Source of the DNA: G963676795 sp963677215 | GTDB lineage: Bacteria > Desulfobacterota > Desulfuromonadia > Desulfuromonadales > Geopsychrobacteraceae | Reading direction: 5' to 3' | Assembly: GCA_963677215.1 (NCBI GenBank) | Contig: OY781919.1 | Span: forward strand, 806,001 to 870,000 | DNA length: 64,000 bases | Shown here: piece after piece, positions 1-8,792 of the stretch | Position numbering within the stretch: position 1 is the first letter of the stretch | How the letters are laid out: each line of letters opens with the position of its first letter | Notes under the pieces: generated by a model | Seen by the model: the letters and a program-made list of their open reading frames with translations, nothing else | Told to the model about the DNA's origin: nothing | The model's database searches: none | Made by a program: the position numbers and the translations under genes

Positions 1-337
1 GGAAAACCTGGAGCTGTCTGTCAAGGGCTGGTCCGACGCCGGAATCGAGCCCTATTTCACCGATGGCGACAACCTCGGGATCACGGGCCAGACCAGCCAA
101 CCGGTCCGCAACTTCAAACGACCAGAGTTCGGCGAAATAGGGATGCAGCCCGAGCGCCGCAAAAAGCCGGTTATGCTTGCGCGCTAGAGACAACAGCTGA
201 TCCCAGCTGTCAGGCTTGATGCCGGGGATCACCAGACGCACAATGCCGGCAGCCTCTAGCTCGGCCAAAAGACCAACCCCGGAGCAGGCAAACTCCGGGG
301 CATCAAAATGGATATGGGTATCGACAAAACGATTCAT
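1..337 (-). CDS. TatD-family metal-dependent hydrolase, N-terminal part (runs off the window)
   Basis: The minus-strand frame opens at the ATG whose complement is at 335-337 and stays open to base 1, about 112 residues. It begins MNRFVDTHIHFD, with the HxH metal-binding motif at the start of a TIM-barrel amidohydrolase, and later reads ALGLHPYF and AIGEIGLD, the spacing expected of TatD-type DNases/hydrolases (a metal ligand Glu in the GEIGLD segment). TatD proteins are cytoplasmic metal-dependent hydrolases, several with 3'-5' exonuclease activity; the substrate cannot be told from this fragment. The C-terminal half is missing because the window starts here. It is transcribed in the same direction as the downstream part of the genome to the left, away from the reductase gene at 382. 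Confidence 0.8.
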   Translation of the reverse strand, partial: MNRFVDTHIHFDAPEFACSGVGLLAELEAAGIVRLVIPGIKPDSWDQLLSLARKHNRLFAALGLHPYFAELWSFEVADRLAGLARDPEVVAIGEIGLDSGVGPALDRQLQVF

Positions 338-381
338 CTGTCCACCTTCGCAGGTTGGTGCAGAAAACAATAGCCTCCCGG

Positions 382-1383
382 TCAGTCATTCAGCAGGTTG
401 ACCAGCACCCGGCGCTTGAGCTGCCCCTTGAGAATCGCTTCGATCTTCTCATCTAGGCCGCTCAGGCTAACCTCTTCGCACATTTCTTCCAGCCACTCCG
501 GCTTCCACTCTCTGGCTAGCCGGTTCCAAATCATCTGCCGCCGGTTCATCGGGCACTCGGCCGAATCGATACCGGCCAGGTGCACAGCGCGCAGGATAAA
601 GGGGTAGACATTGAGATTCAGCTCGGCCGAGGCGACCAGTCCACAACTGGTCACGGCGCCATCATAACGGGTCGACTTCAACGCTGCGCCCAGCATGTCA
701 CCACCGACGCAATCGACCACACCCGCCCAAGTCGGGTTCATCAACGGTCGCTCGCAACCACTAAGCAGGGTTTCCCGGCTGATGATCCGCTTGGCACCGA
801 GCCTTTTCAGGTAATCTTCCTGATCCGGCTTACCGGTCACCGCGACCACCTCATAACCAAGCTTGCCCAGAATAGCCACCGCCATACTGCCGACGCCCCC
901 GGTCGCCCCGGTGACCAGGACCGGCCCAGAATCGGCCACCACTCCGTTGCGGATCAGTTCACTGACCGACTGTCCGGCGGTCAGTCCGGCCGTACCGAGG
1001 ATCATGCTCTCACGCAGTGACAGTCCTTCCGGCAGACGCTGAGCCCAGCGGCAGGGAACCCGGATATACTGGCCGAAGCCACCGTCGGTCTCCATACCGA
1101 GATCGAAGCTGGTCAGGAACACCTCTTCCCCCGGCTGCACCTTGGAGGTGGAGCAGGAAACGACAGTCCCGGCCGCATCGATGCCGGGCGTATGGGGAAA
1201 CTTCTTCGTCACTCCGGGATGGCCGGTTGCCGACAGGGCATCCTTGTAATTCAGTGAAGAGTAATGAACCTTGACGACCAGCTCCCCCTGCGGCAGATCA
1301 TCAAGAGTACGGGTCACCAGGGAACGGGTAAAATCACCCTGCACTGTTTTTTCAACCAGAAGAGCTTTGAACTGCGTCGCCAT
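382..1383 (-). CDS. YhdH/AcuI-family NADPH-dependent quinone oxidoreductase (acryloyl-CoA reductase type)
   Basis: 333 residues, the usual length for the YhdH/AcuI branch of zinc-free medium-chain dehydrogenases. The N-terminus has the family pattern SSLNYKDALSATG and HTPGIDAAGTV; the Rossmann part contains VLVTGATGGVGSMAV (about residues 155-170), a typical NADPH-binding loop. Known members reduce acryloyl-CoA to propionyl-CoA or act on small enones and quinones; the actual substrate here is inferred only by family. The start is supported by a ribosome site GAAGGAGAC seven bases before the ATG. It lies just upstream of the TatD-type gene on the same strand (45-bp gap), so the two may be cotranscribed. 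Confidence 0.85.
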   Translation of the reverse strand: MATQFKALLVEKTVQGDFTRSLVTRTLDDLPQGELVVKVHYSSLNYKDALSATGHPGVTKKFPHTPGIDAAGTVVSCSTSKVQPGEEVFLTSFDLGMETDGGFGQYIRVPCRWAQRLPEGLSLRESMILGTAGLTAGQSVSELIRNGVVADSGPVLVTGATGGVGSMAVAILGKLGYEVVAVTGKPDQEDYLKRLGAKRIISRETLLSGCERPLMNPTWAGVVDCVGGDMLGAALKSTRYDGAVTSCGLVASAELNLNVYPFILRAVHLAGIDSAECPMNRRQMIWNRLAREWKPEWLEEMCEEVSLSGLDEKIEAILKGQLKRRVLVNLLND

Positions 1384-1646
1384 GTTTCGTCTCCTTCACT
1401 CAGGATTCTATAAAAGTAGATGAATGAATCGACTGGCCAAAAGCGTCAATCGGCCTCAAGCTTTCAGTCTAACAGATCACCGCTCAGGGCGAAATAAAAC
1501 CGGAAACATTGCAGAAAAGGCCAAGATGGCGGCAGTCAGGCACTTGAATCAGTTCATGCTCCTGAAAGAAGAGTCTGATTGACAGCCTCAGACGATATCG
1601 CTAAGGTCAGAACGGCTTTCGCCCCTGCAAAGACAAAGGTATTGCT

Positions 1647-2873
1647 ATGCGCAAACTTGCCAACCTGTTCTTCCTCCTCTTCATCCTGATGAGTATCAGC
1701 GGCCTGCTGAGCGGACTGGCTACTCACTATGGTGGCCCTGGTTTTGTCCAGCCAGTGCATACGACGCTTCACCTTCTGACCCTGATCTGTGCCCTGATCG
1801 TCTACATCGGCTGCGCCTTCAACCGCCACCTGCCCAAACTTCTACTATTCCCGCTGATGCTCTGGCTGTTCTGGGGACTGATCGACTTCCGGCCATTTCA
1901 CAGCACCTCACCGGCAACCCTGACGTTGGTCACCAGCGCCGTCCAACTGCTGCTCGGCCTGCTGATCCTGTGGATCAACAGCAGGATCAGCAGGACCGGT
2001 TTTCTGCTGACGCCCCGTCAGTTTGTCGGCCGCACCTTTGACGGCGGGAACCTGCTGCGTTTTATCATCATCAACATCATCGTCGTCCCACTGGCTTTGG
2101 TACTGCTGCTGTTCTTCAGCCTCAGTCAACTGGTCGACAAGAAAAGCGGCGGGTTCGTCGAGCTCAAACCTGATGGACTCTACATGAAAGAAAGGATCTA
2201 TCGGCAGGGGGACAAGGCGGTTCGCCTGGCCGCGATGATCCACCTTGGCCAGCTCGATTACTACACCGCTCTGAAAGACTCATTGCCCACTCATTCCTCA
2301 CTGTTGCTGGCCGAAGGAGTGCAGGACAGTGAAAACCGGCTCAGCGGTAATTTCAGTTATGGCAAGCTGGCCGGAGCTCTGGGACTGGTCTCCCAGGAGA
2401 ACCTGCGCCTGACTGGAGCCGTCATCAGTCCAGAGCAGCTGCGCAATCCCGACGCCGAGCAACTAAATCAGCTCAACATTCTGGCGGCCGATATCGATCT
2501 AAAGGAGTTCGACCAGCGCACCATAGAAGTCCTCAACACCCTGGCCCGCGAGGTTCTGGCGTCAGACCAGCCGCTCAAGGGATACTCCAGATTCAACGGC
2601 TGGATTCAGCAGCAGATGCCGACCGACATAGACGCTATCATCATGCATGACCTGATCGACAAGCGAAACGCCATGGTCCTTGGTTATCTCACGGAAGCCA
2701 TGGCCCACTACGATCACATCGTCATTCCCTGGGGAGCTCTGCACATGCCCGGCATCGAGAAGCGGGTCAGGCAGCTCGGCTTCGAGCTGAGCAGTGAACA
2801 TGAGCGCAAGAGCATCGATTTTCTCCTGCTCCCCTATGGCCAGATCTGGCAGAACCTGACCGGAAGCCACTGA
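1647..2873 (+). CDS. Membrane protein with TraB/TIKI-like C-terminal domain
   Basis: 408 residues. The first half holds about five hydrophobic segments (residues 5-25, 38-58, 62-80, 90-110 and 135-158). The second half is soluble and reads like a TraB/PrgY/GumN (ChaN/EreA-like) domain: a conserved-looking LLLAEGVQDS stretch, then a C-terminal IPWGALHMPGIEKRV, which matches the G-x-x-H-x-x-G-(I/M) motif that ends these domains. Some family members (TIKI) are metalloproteases and others act in pheromone shut-down, but no activity can be assigned here. The stop is one base before the ATG of the AEC transporter, so the two genes are a tight pair. An in-frame ATG preceded by AAAGG was taken as the start. 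A separate lipoprotein at 9832 may carry a related domain. Confidence 0.6.
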   Translation: MRKLANLFFLLFILMSISGLLSGLATHYGGPGFVQPVHTTLHLLTLICALIVYIGCAFNRHLPKLLLFPLMLWLFWGLIDFRPFHSTSPATLTLVTSAVQLLLGLLILWINSRISRTGFLLTPRQFVGRTFDGGNLLRFIIINIIVVPLALVLLLFFSLSQLVDKKSGGFVELKPDGLYMKERIYRQGDKAVRLAAMIHLGQLDYYTALKDSLPTHSSLLLAEGVQDSENRLSGNFSYGKLAGALGLVSQENLRLTGAVISPEQLRNPDAEQLNQLNILAADIDLKEFDQRTIEVLNTLAREVLASDQPLKGYSRFNGWIQQQMPTDIDAIIMHDLIDKRNAMVLGYLTEAMAHYDHIVIPWGALHMPGIEKRVRQLGFELSSEHERKSIDFLLLPYGQIWQNLTGSH

Positions 2874-2874
2874 C

Positions 2875-3780
2875 ATGACCAGCTTCATCAATATCTTCAT
2901 CAACGTCATTCTGCCGGTTTTCGGCGTTGTGCTCTGTGGTTATCTGGTTGGCGGACGACTGCAACTGCACAGTCCGTCGCTCAGCCGGGCGGCGTACTAT
3001 GTCTTTGTTCCGGCCTTTGTCTTTCAAGCGGTCAAGGGTTCGAATATCCCATTTACGGCGGCCCTGCAGATGATCATTTTTTTCACCCTGGCCCAACTCA
3101 TGATCACTGTGGTCACCGTCGTCATCGCCCGCCTGCTCGGCCGCAACAAAGAGATGATCGTCGCCTACATCATCGTCTCGGGGTTCATCAATGTCGGCAA
3201 TTACGGCCTGGCCGTCATCCGCTTCCGCCTTGGCGAAGAGGCGATCCCGTCAGCCACGATCTATTACATCACGGTAGCCGTTGTCCAGTTTATCATCGGC
3301 GTCGGCGCCATCAGCTGGGCACGAGGCGGAATGCGGAACATCTTTGGCGGCCTGATCAGGACCCCCGCGATCATGGCCGTTGTCCCGGCGATTCTTCTCA
3401 ATATGAGCGGTTTCGAACTGCCGCTGATGCCCAGCCGCATGATCGGGCTGCTGGCATCAGCCATGATCCCGGTCATGCTCTTTACCCTGGGACTGCAGCT
3501 TTTTGAACAGAAACGTTTTCAGTTCACCACAGACCTGTTCATCGCCTCGGCGATTCGCCTGCTGGTGGCACCTGCTCTGGCCTTTGTCATCGGCCGCCAG
3601 TTTTCTCTCAGCCCCACGGAACTGGCCTCCGGCGTTCTCCAGATGGCGATGCCGACAGCGGTGATCGCCACCATGCTGGCCGCGGAAAAGAACGTCGCCC
3701 CGGCCTTCGTCAATACCGGTGTCATGCTGACCACCCTGGCCAGCCTGGTGACACTGCCGCTGGTCATGGTGCTGCTTTAG
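2875..3780 (+). CDS. AEC-family (auxin efflux carrier-like) permease
   Basis: 301 residues, almost entirely hydrophobic, with about ten predicted membrane helices arranged as two five-helix halves, the layout of the AEC/BART superfamily. Family-like stretches include NVGNYGLAVIRF (residues 104-115) and the C-terminal QMAMPTAVIATMLAAE. Bacterial members carry malate or other carboxylates or are uncharacterised; the substrate cannot be read from sequence. The gene starts one base after the preceding stop codon, which points to translational coupling with the TraB-like membrane protein. It converges on the GGDEF/EAL gene at 3796 with only 15 bases between and no obvious terminator hairpin. Confidence 0.85.
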   Translation: MTSFINIFINVILPVFGVVLCGYLVGGRLQLHSPSLSRAAYYVFVPAFVFQAVKGSNIPFTAALQMIIFFTLAQLMITVVTVVIARLLGRNKEMIVAYIIVSGFINVGNYGLAVIRFRLGEEAIPSATIYYITVAVVQFIIGVGAISWARGGMRNIFGGLIRTPAIMAVVPAILLNMSGFELPLMPSRMIGLLASAMIPVMLFTLGLQLFEQKRFQFTTDLFIASAIRLLVAPALAFVIGRQFSLSPTELASGVLQMAMPTAVIATMLAAEKNVAPAFVNTGVMLTTLASLVTLPLVMVLL

Positions 3781-3795
3781 ATAAGTCGTTAACGT

Positions 3796-5931
3796 TCATA
3801 AATTTCGCAATGGCAGACGCAGATCCTCTGCATCCTTCTGGACAGACCGATAGTTGCCATAGCGCGGCAGGGCGACAAACTGGGCAAGCGACGAGAGCCG
3901 GGAGAAAAAAGCCTCGCATTCAGCGGCTGGTATCGGTCGGCTCAGGTAGAACCCCTGCCCGAAACGACAACCGTGACTGGTCAGGAACCATTTCTGAAAC
4001 TCAGTCTCGATCCCTTCGGCGACAACATCCAGATGCAGTGTCTTCGCCAGACCGATGATCGCCTCGGCCAGCACCCCGTTCGTCCCGCCCGGCTGAATCT
4101 TGGCCATGAAAGAACGATCGATTTTCAGGCTGCTGATCGGAAAACGTTCCAGATAACTGAGGGAAGAATAACCCGTACCGAAATCGTCGATCGACAGGCT
4201 GACGCCAAGAGCGACCAGCTCTTTCATGGTCTGAATGGCACTGTCCATATCATTCATGATCGCGGACTCGGTAATCTCCAGCTCCAGGAAAGCGGGATCG
4301 AGCTTCGCCTCCTCTAAAGCTGCTGCGACAATGGCGCAGAGGTCCCCTTGTGAAAACTGCCGGGGAGAAATATTGACCGCCACCTTGCACAGCGGAAAAC
4401 CCTGTTCGTGCCATAATCTGGCCTGGGCACAGGCTTTTTTCAAAACCCAGCTGCCGATCGACAGGATCAGACTGCTCTCTTCGGCGACCGGCACGAAACG
4501 GGCGGGAGAGACCAGCCCAAGGGTCGGGTGCTGCCAGCGGATCAGGGCTTCCATCCCATAGATCGCACCGCTCTGCAGATCGAGTTGCGGTTGATAGTAA
4601 AGAATGAACTCGTCATTCTGCAGGGCCTTGCGCATGTTGTTCTCGAGAAAGAGCGCCTCCTCGACCTCTTCGTTCATCCCGTTGGTAAAAAACCTGTAGG
4701 TATTGCGGCCGGCCGCCTTGGCGCGGTACATGGCGACATCGGCACACTTCATCAAATCCTCCACCGTCGGGGCGTCATCGGGAAACAGGGTAATGCCGAT
4801 ACTGGTCGAGACAAACAGCTCATGCCCCTCGATCACCAGCGGCATGGCCAGTTCCTGCTGAACCTTTTCTGCGACCAGCGACAGCGCCCGGGGATCCTGA
4901 ATATCTTCAACTATCATGACGAACTCATCGCCGCCCAAGCGGGCCAGGGTATCCTGACTCCTGATTCTTTGCTGCAGCCGCTGGGTCACCTGTTTGAGGA
5001 CCAGATCACCGACATCATGCCCCAGGGTATCGTTGATATTCTTGAAGCGGTCGAGATCGAGGAACAGCAGCCCGATCTTCTTGTCGGCCCGGTTGCTGCG
5101 TGACAGGGCGGTGGTCAGACGATCACGAAAGAGCAGCCGATTCGGCAGGCCGGTCAGAAAGTCGTGATAGGCAAGGTGATCGAGGTATCGACGCTGGGAA
5201 GACAACTTTTCATCGCGCTGTTCGATCTGGCTGAGCATGTGGTTGAAGTTGTCGATCAAACTGCCCATCTCATCGGTCCTGTCGTTGGCGATCCGCCTGG
5301 AATAATTCTGGTCATCCGAAACGGAGGTCATCGCTTCAGTCAATTGAATGACGGGACTGGAGATGACCTTCTGCAGGCGCAAGGCCAGAATCAGGCCGAA
5401 CAGAGTAGAGCCGATCAATCCAAACAGCCCGATCAGGGTATAGCGCAACAGGGTTCTGCGGCTCGGCTGCAGGTCGACCTGCATGTAGAGCAGGCCGAGC
5501 TTCTCATCCTTATATTGCAGCGGCTGCAGCAGTTCAAGGACCTCACCAAAGTGATAGCCGGTCGTGAGCAGAACCTCATTCGCCGATCTGGGATAGCTCC
5601 TGCCCCCACCGCTCTTGCTGTAATATTCCAGGGCAGCCTTCTCCTCCTGGTCGATTTCAACATACAGGATCTGCTGCTTGGTAAAGGCGGTCTTGAGGAT
5701 ATCCTCGACCATCAAGATGTCCTCAAAGATCAGAGCCGCCGAAAGACTCCCCGTCATGTTTTCGGAGATGATCCGAACCTCATCGAGCAGGGAATCTCGC
5801 AGGATCTTGTTCTGGGTATAGATCAACATCGCCAGCAGGCAGGCCAGCGACATGATGCTGACCAGGCCGATGATGGCGATGAGCTTGACCTTCAAGGACA
5901 GGCGTTTGCAGATCAGCCCCATGATTTTCAT
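3796..5931 (-). CDS. Membrane-bound GGDEF/EAL c-di-GMP turnover enzyme with periplasmic sensor and HAMP
   Basis: 711 residues in the order: N-terminal helix (15-37), periplasmic segment of about 120 residues (CHASE8-like in position and length), second helix (163-184), HAMP (about 185-240), GGDEF and EAL. The cyclase motif is intact (RLGGDEF, 331-337), and an RSQD at 324-327 sits five residues ahead of it, the position of the inhibitory RxxD product site. The EAL half has MEALIRW, EITES, DDFGTGYSS, KIDRSF and AEGIET, so its catalytic set also looks complete. It could therefore both make and degrade c-di-GMP. Its ATG overlaps the stop of the YfiR-like gene (ATGA), and it is the last gene of the riboswitch-led TonB-YfiR operon. 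YfiR proteins act on such periplasmic sensor domains in the Pseudomonas YfiBNR system; the same link here is inferred. Confidence 0.92.
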   Translation of the reverse strand: MKIMGLICKRLSLKVKLIAIIGLVSIMSLACLLAMLIYTQNKILRDSLLDEVRIISENMTGSLSAALIFEDILMVEDILKTAFTKQQILYVEIDQEEKAALEYYSKSGGGRSYPRSANEVLLTTGYHFGEVLELLQPLQYKDEKLGLLYMQVDLQPSRRTLLRYTLIGLFGLIGSTLFGLILALRLQKVISSPVIQLTEAMTSVSDDQNYSRRIANDRTDEMGSLIDNFNHMLSQIEQRDEKLSSQRRYLDHLAYHDFLTGLPNRLLFRDRLTTALSRSNRADKKIGLLFLDLDRFKNINDTLGHDVGDLVLKQVTQRLQQRIRSQDTLARLGGDEFVMIVEDIQDPRALSLVAEKVQQELAMPLVIEGHELFVSTSIGITLFPDDAPTVEDLMKCADVAMYRAKAAGRNTYRFFTNGMNEEVEEALFLENNMRKALQNDEFILYYQPQLDLQSGAIYGMEALIRWQHPTLGLVSPARFVPVAEESSLILSIGSWVLKKACAQARLWHEQGFPLCKVAVNISPRQFSQGDLCAIVAAALEEAKLDPAFLELEITESAIMNDMDSAIQTMKELVALGVSLSIDDFGTGYSSLSYLERFPISSLKIDRSFMAKIQPGGTNGVLAEAIIGLAKTLHLDVVAEGIETEFQKWFLTSHGCRFGQGFYLSRPIPAAECEAFFSRLSSLAQFVALPRYGNYRSVQKDAEDLRLPLRNL

Positions 5932-6566
5932 GGCCCGCCCCCGATCAGTTTGCCATCCTTGATAACAGCATCGGAAAGCTTGGCGACCTTGGAGCTGATG
6001 CTCAGCTGACAGTGGGTCGCCGCGTCGATATTCAAGGAGAAACGGGTTTTGCCATCCATCTCAGTCAACGAGATGACGCCCCCCTGGCGGAAGAAGCCGG
6101 CCGAGTCGCTGGCCGTCAGCACCGGGTTGTTGCCGATCAGAGCGATCAGCTCCAGAGCAAGATCCGACTTATCCTCTGCGAGATAGATGAACTGGTAATC
6201 GCCGATCCTGCCCTGCAGCTGCTCAAGGTCTTCATAGCTGTCAACCTCGATCCGCCGCCCGGCATAGTCGTTGTTGACCCATTTGAGCAGTTCCTTCTGC
6301 AACAGGTTTTCACCCAGTACAGCAACCCGGAACGGACTTTCAGCATCGGCGAAAACGGATGTCGGCCATTCAATGAACTTGGTCAGATTAAACAGGATTG
6401 CTGATTTGACGACAGCTTCCCGATGCACCTGCAGAGCAAACCCCGGCGCAGAGAAAACGAACAGCATCAGCAGAACCAGAACCGGCGACCAGCGCCAGGT
6501 CTTCACTGCGGCTTTTTTCAGCTGCGCACGTAGCAACAGGTTATCGTCAAATCCCGTTCGAGCCAT
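5928..6566 (-). CDS. YfiR-family (DUF4154) periplasmic protein
   Basis: About 212 residues from the chosen ATG, which follows GAGGG at good distance; a GTG at 6617 would add 17 residues and begin 2 bases after the upstream stop, so it remains possible. After a hydrophobic export segment (SPVLVLLMLFVFSAPGFA) comes the DUF4154 core: VKSAILFNLTKFIEWP, the near-universal start of YfiR proteins, then FRVAVLG and a closing FSLNIDAA. In Pseudomonas, YfiR is a periplasmic repressor of the cyclase YfiN. Here the partner should be the GGDEF/EAL protein encoded next, which starts within its stop codon. The upstream gene is the TonB-dependent receptor, a gene order seen widely with this family. Confidence 0.88.
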   Translation of the reverse strand: MARTGFDDNLLLRAQLKKAAVKTWRWSPVLVLLMLFVFSAPGFALQVHREAVVKSAILFNLTKFIEWPTSVFADAESPFRVAVLGENLLQKELLKWVNNDYAGRRIEVDSYEDLEQLQGRIGDYQFIYLAEDKSDLALELIALIGNNPVLTASDSAGFFRQGGVISLTEMDGKTRFSLNIDAATHCQLSISSKVAKLSDAVIKDGKLIGGGP

Positions 6567-6619
6567 CAGGGTGCCCTCATTCACCAGAAACCGGAAGATA
6601 CCGGTCTCGTTCACCAACT

Positions 6620-8629
6620 TCAGTCAAAATGCCCGGTCAGCTGAACATAGATACCGCGTTCGGCGGCCGTGGATATTGCAGTGGCCGAGGTAAATTCATG
6701 ACGTTCGTCATCAAGCAGGTTCTGACCCACAACATCCAGTTTCAGCGTATCGGTAAGCGCCCAGGAAACACGCAAATCGAGATTGTGATAGCCGGGTATG
6801 TCGAGCTCTGGCAGACTGTCGACATAGCGCCACCAGGCGTTCAGCTCAACGCGGTCACTGAGCCTCCAGGTAGACAGCAGCGAGGCTTGATGATGAGGGC
6901 TCTTCCCCTCTTCGCTTTCTGCTGAAGTATCTGTGCTCGTCGCGTCCGTATGCAGATCGATCTGCAGCAAGCTGTAGGAGGCCTTCAGCTGCCAATACTC
7001 AAGAGGCTGGTAATCAACGGCAAGCTCGGCGCCGTAGGTTTCACCGTAGGCCTTGCTGGCCTTGGTCCTGGTATAAACGAGATACGCACCGGAAAAACTT
7101 GGCAGCGCCTGCCACTCGTTGGTGATCAAGCTGTCATAGTCGTTGTAGAACAAAGTCAGGTCGATATTGATCCGGTCATTCGGGCTGTAACGCAGTCCCG
7201 CCTCGTAGGCGGTCAACTGCTCCGATTCCACCTCGTCATCACCACGAACCGAGACATAAGTCGTTCCTGGCACGACCCAATAGTTGAGCTCCGAATCATG
7301 ATCAAGACGTGAAGGCGTACGCACCGCCCTGGACACTGCAAGCCAGGCGCTGGATGAGATGGTCGGTGTCAGAACCAGCCGGGCGCTCGGCTGAATCTCG
7401 ACTCCGGTGTAGTCGTTATGCTCCAGCTTGGAGCCGATGATAAAGGTCAGGCGATCTTCACTGAGCGTGATATTGTCCTGGATAAAAGCACTGAACAGTT
7501 GATCGGAACGACTTTCCGGCTCCCCGGTCACGGTAAAGCTGCTGTCGAAATCATCACGGGTATAACGGTAACCCAGCCCCCAGACCAGATTGTGAACTTC
7601 GGCCATAACAAACTGGTTCTGGAAGTCGACATCAAAGGTATCGCGCTTTTCATTGAGAGCGATCTCCCTGCGATCCGTCCCGTCGTAATAGAGCTGTAGC
7701 TTTGAGTTGGCCGTCTCCGAATAACTTTTCTGCCAGCGCAGCAGAAGATTCTGGCCGGACACCTCCGTGTCACCGGCAACATTGCTCTGATAGGGCGCAA
7801 TGAGCGAACTGATCGGCCGCACCGATCCGGACTCTCCCTGGTAAATGTCCCCCTGCAGGGTGAACAGGCCTTCCTGCTCATCCCCCTTCTCCAGGTTGAA
7901 ACCACCACGGATGCTGCGCCAATCGTCGGCAGCCTCCTCACCGCCCAGGTCCGCTCCGCTGTCACGCTCAAACCCCTTGAGGTAGAAACGGTAAAAGCCA
8001 TCCTCGCCAAAGGAACCACCGTAACGGACCCTGGCAAAACCGCGCTCTTCGCTGCCGCCACCGGTGGCAGCCAGAAGCCCCTGGGTTTTCCTCGCTGATT
8101 TGGTGATGACATTGATGATGCCATTGACGGCGTTTGCCCCCCACAGGGTTCCGCCCGGTCCGCGGATCACCTCGATCCGCTCGACATCCTCGAGCATGAC
8201 ATCCTGGACATCCCAGAACACCCCGGCAAACATCGGGGTATAGACTGTCCGTCCATCGATCATAACCAGCATCTTGTTGGCAAAGGCTTCGTTGAAACCG
8301 CGGCAGGTGATCGCCCACTTGTTGCTGTCGATCCGCGCAACCTGCATCCCCGGGACCAGACGCAGAGCCTCCGGAATACTGGTCACCCCCGCCCGGGCTA
8401 TATCCTGATCGGTAATGACATAAATAGCTGCGGCTGCCTTGCTAAGCTTCTGCGGCATCCTTGACGCGCTGGTCACCTCGATATTGATGAGATCTTCCAG
8501 GCTGAGAGACATCAGCTCTTCACCTGTTGACGCACGGCAGGTGAAAGGAGCTGACAACAGCAGAAGAAAAACCGTTCCCCGGAAGAGATTCCGAACCCTG
8601 TTCCCTGAAATTGCTCTGGACTCAGCCAT
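6620..8629 (-). CDS. TonB-dependent outer-membrane receptor
   Basis: About 669 residues. After a signal peptide (LLLSAPFTCRAST) comes LSLEDLINIEVTSASRMPQ, an N-terminal segment typical of TonB receptors in this clade, then the plug domain (ITDQDIARAGVTSIPEALR, VEVIRGPGGTLWGANAVNG-type motif IEVIRGPGGTLWG, NGIINVITK) and a 22-strand-like beta-barrel ending in an aromatic residue followed by Asp (TGHFD). The ligand is unknown; BtuB/CirA-like similarity is general. A GTG at 8641 would add four residues, but the ATG at 8629 has GAGGTGGGGG just upstream and is preferred. It is the first gene after the c-di-GMP riboswitch, so receptor synthesis is probably set by c-di-GMP along with yfiR and the GGDEF/EAL gene. 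Confidence 0.92.
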   Translation of the reverse strand: MAESRAISGNRVRNLFRGTVFLLLLSAPFTCRASTGEELMSLSLEDLINIEVTSASRMPQKLSKAAAAIYVITDQDIARAGVTSIPEALRLVPGMQVARIDSNKWAITCRGFNEAFANKMLVMIDGRTVYTPMFAGVFWDVQDVMLEDVERIEVIRGPGGTLWGANAVNGIINVITKSARKTQGLLAATGGGSEERGFARVRYGGSFGEDGFYRFYLKGFERDSGADLGGEEAADDWRSIRGGFNLEKGDEQEGLFTLQGDIYQGESGSVRPISSLIAPYQSNVAGDTEVSGQNLLLRWQKSYSETANSKLQLYYDGTDRREIALNEKRDTFDVDFQNQFVMAEVHNLVWGLGYRYTRDDFDSSFTVTGEPESRSDQLFSAFIQDNITLSEDRLTFIIGSKLEHNDYTGVEIQPSARLVLTPTISSSAWLAVSRAVRTPSRLDHDSELNYWVVPGTTYVSVRGDDEVESEQLTAYEAGLRYSPNDRINIDLTLFYNDYDSLITNEWQALPSFSGAYLVYTRTKASKAYGETYGAELAVDYQPLEYWQLKASYSLLQIDLHTDATSTDTSAESEEGKSPHHQASLLSTWRLSDRVELNAWWRYVDSLPELDIPGYHNLDLRVSWALTDTLKLDVVGQNLLDDERHEFTSATAISTAAERGIYVQLTGHFD

Positions 8630-8666
8630 ATGTACCCCCACCTCAAATAAAACCTGACAGAAGGGT

Positions 8667-8721
8667 GAAGGAGGCTGCTACCGCCGCATTTCGACGGTAT
8701 TTCAGGTGCCGTACCTCCTTC
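8667..8721 (-). promoter_or_regulatory. Expression platform of the c-di-GMP riboswitch
   Basis: Read on the minus strand, GAAGGAGG (complement of 8714-8721) pairs perfectly with CCTCCTTC (8667-8674), enclosing an 8-bp inner hairpin TACCGTCG/CGGCGGTA with loop AAATG. The CGGTAGC inside this structure (8677-8683) is also complementary to GCTACCG, the 3' edge of the aptamer (8721-8727), so aptamer folding and this hairpin compete. There is no immediate U-run after the hairpin (first TTTT about 13 bases on), so control of ribosome access is as likely as transcription termination: the free CCTC could pair with the GAGG of the receptor's ribosome site. The pairing is seen in sequence; the mechanism is inferred. 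Confidence 0.55.
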
Positions 8722-8792
8722 GGTAGCCCGGCCATCCGCACAGCGGACCCGTTGCTTTGCGTCATCAGGTTGCCCTGATTTTGCTCTATCGA
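8719..8792 (-). promoter_or_regulatory. c-di-GMP-I (GEMM) riboswitch aptamer
   Basis: On the minus strand the leader of the TonB-receptor operon contains, in order, the GEMM-I landmarks: AGGGCAACCTGATG, then ACGCAAAGC, a second hairpin GGGTCCGC...GCGGAT, then GGCCGGGCTACCG. These correspond to the AGGGCAAACC, ACGCAAAGCC and GCGGGGUUACCG blocks of the Vibrio Vc2 aptamer, with the conserved purine-rich joining region and the tetraloop-receptor-like second stem. It lies about 90-160 bases upstream of the receptor ATG. GEMM-I RNAs bind c-di-GMP; whether binding turns this operon on or off cannot be read with certainty. Confidence 0.88.

Noticed and set aside
5164..6009. Long plus-strand frame opposite the GGDEF/EAL gene
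   Set aside because: Antisense shadow of a clear coding gene; no domain, no ribosome site.
8667..8792. Cobalamin riboswitch, suggested by the TonB-dependent receptor downstream
   Set aside because: No B12-box-like sequence; the GEMM-I blocks AGGGCAACC, ACGCAAAGC and GGCTACCG are all present instead.
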